Shown: positions 30,856 through 35,673 of the stretch, piece after piece
Numbering within the stretch: position 1 is the first letter of the stretch
How the letters are laid out: every line of letters starts with the position of its first letter
Assembly (NCBI GenBank): GCA_030690895.1
Contig: JAUYFQ010000032.1
Coordinates: 1-35,673, forward strand
Reading direction: 5' to 3'
Length of the DNA: 35,673 bases
Source of the DNA: Sulfuricellaceae bacterium
GTDB taxonomy: Bacteria; Pseudomonadota; Gammaproteobacteria; Burkholderiales; Sulfuricellaceae
Notes under the pieces: generated by a model
What the model was told of the DNA's origin: nothing
The model's input: only the letters and a program-made list of their open reading frames with translations
The model's database searches: none
Made by a program: the position numbers and the translations under genes

Positions 30856-33101
30856 TATTGCCCCTTTGTTTTTTTGGTAACACGAGTATGCGTGATACTG
30901 CCCCATTTTTTGGTGATTTCCACAGACTTTAGACTAAACCGACTGAATACGTTGCTCAATTTTTTGCGAATTGAACGAATTGAAAGATAACGACTTCCCA
31001 GATAAATCGCTGCTCCCGTCCCGACTACCAGTGGTACCCATAAGCCCGCCAGATGGTAGAACACCGCCAGAATGCTTGCGCCCAGCAGCAAGCGGTAGGG
31101 CTGAAAAAAGATCGCGTTGATGCTTTCGGCGTGTTCCAGCTCGTCAAGGTGCTGTTCGACATAGCGTGTCAGGCGCGCCAGTTGTTCCACGCTTTCGCGC
31201 AGTTTCTGGAAACTTTGATCCGCGTAGCTGAATCCCAGCGCCCAGTGTGTTGTCTCGGAAAATTGATCCAGTTGGTGGCGCAAACTCTCGCAGGCAGCAC
31301 GGTCGAAGGTGTCGCAATGAATTGCATCGGTCAATGCATTCAGGTTGGTTTGCAGACGTATCCGGATCAAGGCGATATTCTGCTCCCGCTGCCCGTCGAT
31401 GTCCCCTGTGCGCTTGCGTTCATCGCGCGCATCCTCCTGTGCGAAAGGCAGCAACTGGCGTAGCACCAGCACGCCTGCTGGATCAAGTTGGCTGAGATCT
31501 CCAAGTGAGTCGAACCAGGGGCAGTGTGTGCCGACTTCGGCCTGACCGAGCAGCACTTCCTTGCGGGTCAGTTCGAGAAACCCCGGGTCGTTGAGTACCA
31601 GGAGCAAGCGTGCATTCTGGCTGCGCCGTGAAGGTTGTGCCACGCGCAGGGGGCGGGAGTACATGACTTCGTCAATATCGACGTAGGCGCTGCTGTCCTG
31701 CCCGTCCATGGATTTTGGCGTGGCGCGCCAGTTTGCCTCGGCCTGATTGGCTGTTTCCCATAACGCGCAAAAGCGTTCCCACCCGGCCTGCCAGGCAAGC
31801 CCGAAGCGGGCCGCATCGCTATTAACATGAATCTCACGTAGCGAGCCTGATTTCCCCCTCTCCCGCTGGCTGGGGAGGGTTGGGGAGGGGAGCGCGCAGG
31901 CTGCCAGCACCGACTCGGCGGCCAGGCTTTCCAGCCAGATCAAGGCGTCCTTGTTCCCCTCATGACTGCTATCGAGCGCAAGGCGCGACATGTTCAGGAT
32001 GGTTTCGGGCGTGATCGCTTTTCCGCGCCACAGCAATGGCATGTCCGGGTTGGCCGCGATAAGGAAGCGAAACAGGCGCATGTCGTCAGAGAGGTCACGA
32101 ATGTCTTGAATGTCCTGCAAAGCGCGCACCAGATTCTGGTCTTTGAGTTGCTGCCTGAGCCAGAGCATGACCTCCCCGCGTTTCAAGTCGCGCGCGCCAT
32201 CGACCCAGTGGCGCGCCAGTCCCAGCGCCAGTTCCCCGGCCGTCAAACATTCCATCTCGCCGATTCGGAAGGACACGAGTGGTTTGCCCGAACTATCTTC
32301 CGGCATGGGTAAGGAAGTGTCGCCAGCCAGCCAGCGTTGCACCTCCCGAGCACCCCAGCGCTGCGCCGGGTTGCGCAGCAGCAGTCCTCGGCAGAGCTTG
32401 CGCCAGTCTTCGTCAAACACGGCATGGACATCGACCGCTTGTGTCGCAAGCTGATGGTGCGCCACCTGGTCGGACAAGCCCTCGAAAGGGTGTTTGCCCG
32501 TCACCGCTTCCAGCGCAATCATGCCCAGCGCCCACCAGTCCGCCTTGGCATCCAGCACGCCGGCCAATGCCTCGGGTGCGGCGTAATGTGCGGTTCTGGC
32601 AGCGGACGTGAAAAGCTGGGCGCCTTGTTGCGCGGGCGTAGAGCCGAGATCGGCCAGCGCCAGATCGAGCGGTTGCAGGCTGCGAACCAGAATATTTTCT
32701 GGTTTCAGATCGCGATACAGAATCTGGCGGTCATGGATGTCTGCCAATGCCGTTGCCAGTTTCGCCACCATCTGTCGCAATTCATCACGGCTTCTGGGCG
32801 TGGCGGTCAACCAGGCGCGCAAACTGCTTGTGGCGTCGAGTCCTACGCCGACAAGGGGGCGATTGCAATACAGGCAACGTACTTCCCCGGCGGGATTTGG
32901 CTGGCCGCAATCTGCGTGGGGGCAGGAAATCAGAGTGACTGACGATAGTTCGGGTTTTACTTCAACAGCTTGCGCAGCCGCCGGCGGCATGAGCAAAGAG
33001 AAATCCACCCCGGACAGAGATGCGCCGCAAGCACAAATGGAGGCCTCTGCGGCATTCTCCGTCTCGCAAACCGGGCAGATTCGGACATAAATCTGGCTCA
33101 T
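30855..33101 (-). CDS. Zinc-ribbon protein kinase, apparently lacking N-lobe, membrane-anchored
   Basis: Two zinc ribbons (C9/C12/C23/C25 and C60/C65/C76/C79) are followed directly by the kinase C-lobe. This has LYRDLKPENILV (catalytic D131, K133, N136), ALADLGS (D151 in a DLG variant of DFG), HYAAPEAL and DWWALGMIALEA. No glycine loop, VAIK lysine or alpha-C glutamate precedes it, although full-length relatives have them between the ribbon and the hinge. A long helical region and two membrane helices near the C-terminus (RLLLGASILAVFYHLAGL) follow. ATG 33101 is chosen; the frame continues to 33290, but that part translates a REP. A GC-rich repeat adds LPSPTLPSQRERGKSG near residue 404. The stop overlaps the cyclophilin start. 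Confidence 0.8.
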   Translation of the reverse strand: MSQIYVRICPVCETENAAEASICACGASLSGVDFSLLMPPAAAQAVEVKPELSSVTLISCPHADCGQPNPAGEVRCLYCNRPLVGVGLDATSSLRAWLTATPRSRDELRQMVAKLATALADIHDRQILYRDLKPENILVRSLQPLDLALADLGSTPAQQGAQLFTSAARTAHYAAPEALAGVLDAKADWWALGMIALEAVTGKHPFEGLSDQVAHHQLATQAVDVHAVFDEDWRKLCRGLLLRNPAQRWGAREVQRWLAGDTSLPMPEDSSGKPLVSFRIGEMECLTAGELALGLARHWVDGARDLKRGEVMLWLRQQLKDQNLVRALQDIQDIRDLSDDMRLFRFLIAANPDMPLLWRGKAITPETILNMSRLALDSSHEGNKDALIWLESLAAESVLAACALPSPTLPSQRERGKSGSLREIHVNSDAARFGLAWQAGWERFCALWETANQAEANWRATPKSMDGQDSSAYVDIDEVMYSRPLRVAQPSRRSQNARLLLVLNDPGFLELTRKEVLLGQAEVGTHCPWFDSLGDLSQLDPAGVLVLRQLLPFAQEDARDERKRTGDIDGQREQNIALIRIRLQTNLNALTDAIHCDTFDRAACESLRHQLDQFSETTHWALGFSYADQSFQKLRESVEQLARLTRYVEQHLDELEHAESINAIFFQPYRLLLGASILAVFYHLAGLWVPLVVGTGAAIYLGSRYLSIRSIRKKLSNVFSRFSLKSVEITKKWGSITHTRVTKKTKGQ
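31853..31890. repeat. GC-rich dispersed repeat within the kinase gene
   Basis: CCCCCTCTCCCGCTGGC followed by TGGGGAGGGTTGGGGAGGGG resembles the repeat inside mpl (13120-13160), which begins CCCCCTCGCCCGCAGGC. It encodes an in-frame Pro/Ser/Arg-rich loop on the minus strand. Confidence 0.55.
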
Positions 33102-33219
33102 GGGGAATGGATGCGCATCCTGAGTGTGGAAGATGCAGCAAATTTTACCCGAGTTGCCGGGCGCAACACAGGCACGTTGCAGGAAACGCCCCATCCAGAA
33201 AACCGCAGTTTTGGTGGTT

Positions 33220-33277
33220 GTAGGTGCGAATTCATTCGCACAATCAGGCACTTGCGTGCGAATAAATTCGCAACTAC
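33220..33277. repeat. Paired GTAG-type REP (BIME-like), second copy
   Basis: GTAG (33220-33223) precedes the hairpin GTGCGAAT-TC-ATTCGCAC (33224-33241). The second, inverted hairpin GTGCGAATAAATTCGCA ends in CTAC (33274-33277). The first half matches the element at 4412-4458 almost base for base, while the second half is diverged. It lies in the divergent gap (33102-33371) between the kinase and the small acidic gene, close to where their promoters should be; a GATAAT at 33335 may be the -10 of the plus-strand gene. Confidence 0.7.
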
Positions 33278-33371
33278 TAAGCTGACGCAATAGATTGAAA
33301 TGTAAGGGTTTTCAATTTCAACTACGTTTTATAGGATAATCGCCAACTTGTTCAATACAGACAGTCAAAAA

Positions 33372-33779
33372 ATGAGCGATAGCATAGACGCCCATGTCGA
33401 GTTTTCCTTCAAGGGCGAGACCTATTCTCTGGTAAGCACCATCGCGCTGGGCAGCGCTCTTGACCCCCACGCGGAACCCTCTTCATTTCACGCGATTCTG
33501 GCTGCCAGAAACAGTATAGACACGTACTCTTACCTCTATGAAGTCATGCAGCAGGAAGATATCCGCTTCGATAACGCACAAGGGCAGGCTGCCGATTTTT
33601 GCACCGATGGTGAGTTTGATTTTCAGGCTTATGTCGCCAACAAGCAGGCGTCGAATGTGATCGTCCAACTAGAACAGGTAGCCTCGCGCGAATTGGGCAT
33701 TGACGATCTTGAGCAACACCCTGAATTGAAAAATGCGCTTCTTCATGCTTACGAGCTTGGTCGGCAGGCCACCCCCTGA
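33372..33779 (+). CDS. Small acidic protein of unknown function upstream of ycaO
   Basis: The 135-residue soluble protein (MSDSIDAHVEFSFKGETYSL) is acidic, has no signal or membrane segment, and ends ELKNALLHAYELGRQATP. VEFSFKGETYSLVSTIAL looks like a small beta-sheet at the start, and the second half is helical. No family was recognised. The frame opens at TTG 33348 with a possible AGGA upstream; ATG 33372 is chosen as the first ATG. It ends 17 nt before ycaO, so it is most likely co-expressed with it and could be an accessory of YcaO or of ribosome modification. Confidence 0.7.
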   Translation: MSDSIDAHVEFSFKGETYSLVSTIALGSALDPHAEPSSFHAILAARNSIDTYSYLYEVMQQEDIRFDNAQGQAADFCTDGEFDFQAYVANKQASNVIVQLEQVASRELGIDDLEQHPELKNALLHAYELGRQATP

Positions 33780-33796
33780 CAGGACAAGGACAGATC

Positions 33797-35521
33797 ATGC
33801 ACACTGAAAACTTCATTCCGGGCAAGGATGCCTCGCTCGAATCCACCATCAACGCCATGCAGACCCGGCTGGCGGGGCTGGGCTTCACGGTCGAGGAACG
33901 CTCCTGGCTCAATCCGGTGGAAGGCATCTGGTCGGTGCATGTGCGCGACCGCGATTGTCCGCTGCTGTTCACCAACGGCAAGGGCGCGACCAGGCTGGCA
34001 GCGCTGGCTAGTGCGCTGGGCGAATTTTTCGAGCGTCTGTCGTGTAATTATTTCTGGACGCATTATTATCTGGGCGAGCCCTCTGAGCGTCGCAGCTTTG
34101 CCCACTACCCGCGCGAGCAATGGTTTTTGCCGGACGAGGATGGCGCTTGGCCAGCACAATTGCTGACCCCTGAACTGCACCGCTTCTACAATCCGGAAGG
34201 CAGCATCGAAGCCAGCACGCTGGTCGATCTCAATTCCGGCCACGCCGAGCGCGGCATCTGCGCCCTGCCCTACGAGCGTCAGCGCGACCAGGCCAGCATC
34301 TGGTTCCCGGTCAACATCATCGGCAATCTTTACGTCAGCAACGGCATGTCGGCTGGCAATACCCCGGACGAAGCGCGCACCCAGGCGCTATCGGAAATTT
34401 TCGAGCGCTACGTCAAATTTCGCATCATCAGCGAGGGCTTGTGCCTGCCGGATGTGCCGGAACAAGTCATCGCCCGCTATCCGCGCATCGAAGCCGGCAT
34501 CCATGCCCTGCGCGCGGCTGGTTTCGGCATCCTGGTCAAGGATGCCTCGCTCGGCGGGCTGTACCCGGTCATGAACGTCACCCTGCTGCACCCGGACGAT
34601 CAGGGCTGCTTCTCCAGCTTCGGCGCCCACCCGCGTTTTGAAATCGCGCTCGAACGCGCCCTCACCGAGCTTTTGCAGGGCCGCGCGCTAGAGGCGCTGG
34701 CGGGTTTTCCCGAGCCGGGATTCGACCTGGACGAAATCGCCAGCTCGCCCAACATCGAAATTCACTTCGTCGATTCAAGCGGCATCATCAGTTGGAACTT
34801 TCTCGGCGAGCGGGCGGATTTCGATTTCAGCGACTGGAATTTCAGTACCACCACTGCCGAGGACTACGCCTGGCTGGTCAATCGCGTTCACACCATGGGC
34901 TACGATGTTTACATCGCCGATTTCACCCATCTGGGTGTGTATGCCTGCCGCGTCATCGTGCCGGGTATGTCGGAAATCTACCCGGTGGATGATCTGGAAT
35001 GGGAAAACAACAGCGTCGGCAACGACATCCGCGCCGCCATCCTGCACCTGTCAGATCTGGATGATGATGAATGCGTCGACCTGCTGGATACGCTTAACGA
35101 ACTCGGTCTGACCGACCAGCGACCGGTCGCCGCCCTGATCGGCCTCGCGCCGGATGCCGGCACCTTATGGAGCGACCTGCGAGTAGGCGAACTGAAAACC
35201 CTGCTGGCTCTGGCCATTGGCGACGAAGACGCCACCCGCGAAGGCTGCGACTGGGTGAGACACTTCGAACAACTCGACCCCAAACGCCGTCGTGTTTACA
35301 ACTGCATCGAAACCCTGCTCAATCTCGGTGACGCCGCAACCTATCGTCAGGCGCTGCAGCAGCTCTATGGGGCGGAGACATTGCAGCAGGCAGAGGCGCT
35401 GCTACAACGCAAATCACGCTTCTTCGGCATCCAGGCGCCGGGACTGGCGTTAAACGGCTGCGACATGCACCAGCGCCTGCTGGCGGCTTACGGCAAGCTG
35501 ACTCACGATGCCGGGGGCTGA
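33797..35521 (+). CDS. ycaO: YcaO-domain protein (E. coli YcaO type)
   Basis: The 574-residue protein is similar in length to E. coli YcaO. ATP-binding acidic residues are seen in SALGEFFERL (E76, E79, R80) and ALSEIFERYVKF; the Mg/ATP motif ERALTELLQGR and the substrate-facing block SWNFLGERADFDFSDW follow. A C-terminal TPR-like helical tail (about 430-574) is also present. YcaO enzymes activate amide backbones with ATP. The E. coli-type protein assists RimO in beta-methylthiolation of ribosomal protein S12. No azoline peptide precursor or dehydrogenase is nearby, so a RiPP role is unlikely. AAGG lies 7 nt upstream of the start. Confidence 0.93.
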   Translation: MHTENFIPGKDASLESTINAMQTRLAGLGFTVEERSWLNPVEGIWSVHVRDRDCPLLFTNGKGATRLAALASALGEFFERLSCNYFWTHYYLGEPSERRSFAHYPREQWFLPDEDGAWPAQLLTPELHRFYNPEGSIEASTLVDLNSGHAERGICALPYERQRDQASIWFPVNIIGNLYVSNGMSAGNTPDEARTQALSEIFERYVKFRIISEGLCLPDVPEQVIARYPRIEAGIHALRAAGFGILVKDASLGGLYPVMNVTLLHPDDQGCFSSFGAHPRFEIALERALTELLQGRALEALAGFPEPGFDLDEIASSPNIEIHFVDSSGIISWNFLGERADFDFSDWNFSTTTAEDYAWLVNRVHTMGYDVYIADFTHLGVYACRVIVPGMSEIYPVDDLEWENNSVGNDIRAAILHLSDLDDDECVDLLDTLNELGLTDQRPVAALIGLAPDAGTLWSDLRVGELKTLLALAIGDEDATREGCDWVRHFEQLDPKRRRVYNCIETLLNLGDAATYRQALQQLYGAETLQQAEALLQRKSRFFGIQAPGLALNGCDMHQRLLAAYGKLTHDAGG

Positions 35522-35598
35522 TCCACTTAACCACAATACTGTTTAGTTTATCCATTTCCTGCCGCTATACAATCCATGTTACCAGTGGAGAAGATGAC

Positions 35599-35673
35599 AT
35601 GGCGAGAATCAAGAATGAATTGCCGGGCGGAGCGCGACTGGCGGATTACCTTACGGTGGGATACTTGGCAATG
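35599..35673 (+). CDS. IS4-family-type transposase, N-terminus, runs off window
   Basis: The last 25 codons read MARIKNELPGGARLADYLTV plus GYLAM, similar to the N-terminal domain of IS4-family transposases (small helical DNA-binding head). GGAG lies 8 nt before the ATG. The rest, including the DDE core, is outside the window, so completeness cannot be judged. Nothing else was seen in 35522-35598. Confidence 0.6.
   Translation, partial: MARIKNELPGGARLADYLTVGYLAM

Noticed and set aside
33102-33290. N-terminal extension of the kinase frame
   Set aside because: The extra 63 codons translate the REP pair and adjoining spacer; homology begins at MSQIYVRICPVC.
33797-35521. YcaO as part of a thiazole/oxazole-modified peptide cluster
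   Set aside because: No precursor peptide, E1-like protein, dehydrogenase or exporter is seen; size and motifs fit the E. coli ribosome-linked type.

Overview
The window looks like a chromosomal segment of a betaproteobacterium, probably of the Nitrosomonadales (Gallionellaceae/Sulfuricellaceae-like). This is inferred from the mix of type IV minor pilins with PilY1, Mpl murein recycling ligase, LpoB/YcfL lipoproteins, an E. coli-type YcaO, a FolM-like pteridine reductase and a MidA-type methyltransferase, together with moderately high GC and GTAG-footed REP hairpins. No rRNA, tRNA, CRISPR array or phage structural gene was seen.

Layout. (1) 1-610 is an accessory edge: the start of an AbrB/MazE-type antitoxin gene with a visible operator, then the tail of an IS21-family IstB gene with its repeated IS end. 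(2) 700-7687 (minus) is a minor-pilin operon, pilE-fimT-pilV-pilW-pilX-pilY1, with tight stop/start overlaps, closed by a strong terminator at 651-678; a REP pair lies between pilX and pilY1. (3) 7700-11860 is a decaying accessory island. It holds a REP pair, fused remnants of ISAzo13-like and IS110 transposases, a DUF1016 (YhcG) nuclease gene with an in-frame stop and a missing catalytic half, and a type I restriction-modification hsdM split by an apparent single-base frameshift. No hsdS or hsdR is present. A second solo IS21-like end sits at 11806-11856.

(4) 12003-16197 (plus) holds housekeeping genes: xthA, mpl (with a dispersed GC-rich repeat inserted in frame) and an RNase II-family exoribonuclease, with a swapped-arm inverted repeat between the last two. 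(5) 16282-21602 (plus) is an envelope block: a TonB-like protein, a DUF3943 protein, then an overlapping or closely spaced set of COG3014 lipoprotein, YcfL-like protein, LpoB-like lipoprotein and a second LpoB/CsgG-like periplasmic protein. (6) 21616-23633 carries paired inverted repeats in front of a GSU2403-type nucleotidyltransferase-fold gene, then an AEC transporter.

(7) 23734-26570 (minus) encodes two exported proteins: a lipoprotein with a possible circularly permuted papain-like (NlpC/P60, YiiX-like) fold, and a PPC plus DUF5648 protein. (8) 26788-29661 holds a TtcA-family thiolation enzyme, a pteridine reductase and a divergent MidA-type methyltransferase. (9) 29707-33101 (minus) is a coupled pair: a zinc-ribbon protein kinase that appears to lack its N-lobe, and an exported cyclophilin carrying the same DUF5648 module as the protein in (7). 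(10) 33372-35521 (plus) has a small acidic unknown protein followed by ycaO; an IS4-type transposase gene begins at 35599 and runs off the window.

The most unusual signals are the N-lobe-less kinase coupled to a cyclophilin-DUF5648 protein, the operator-like repeats before the nucleotidyltransferase gene, the two coding sequences that carry the same GC-rich dispersed repeat, and the stepwise decay of the hsdM/DUF1016 locus.
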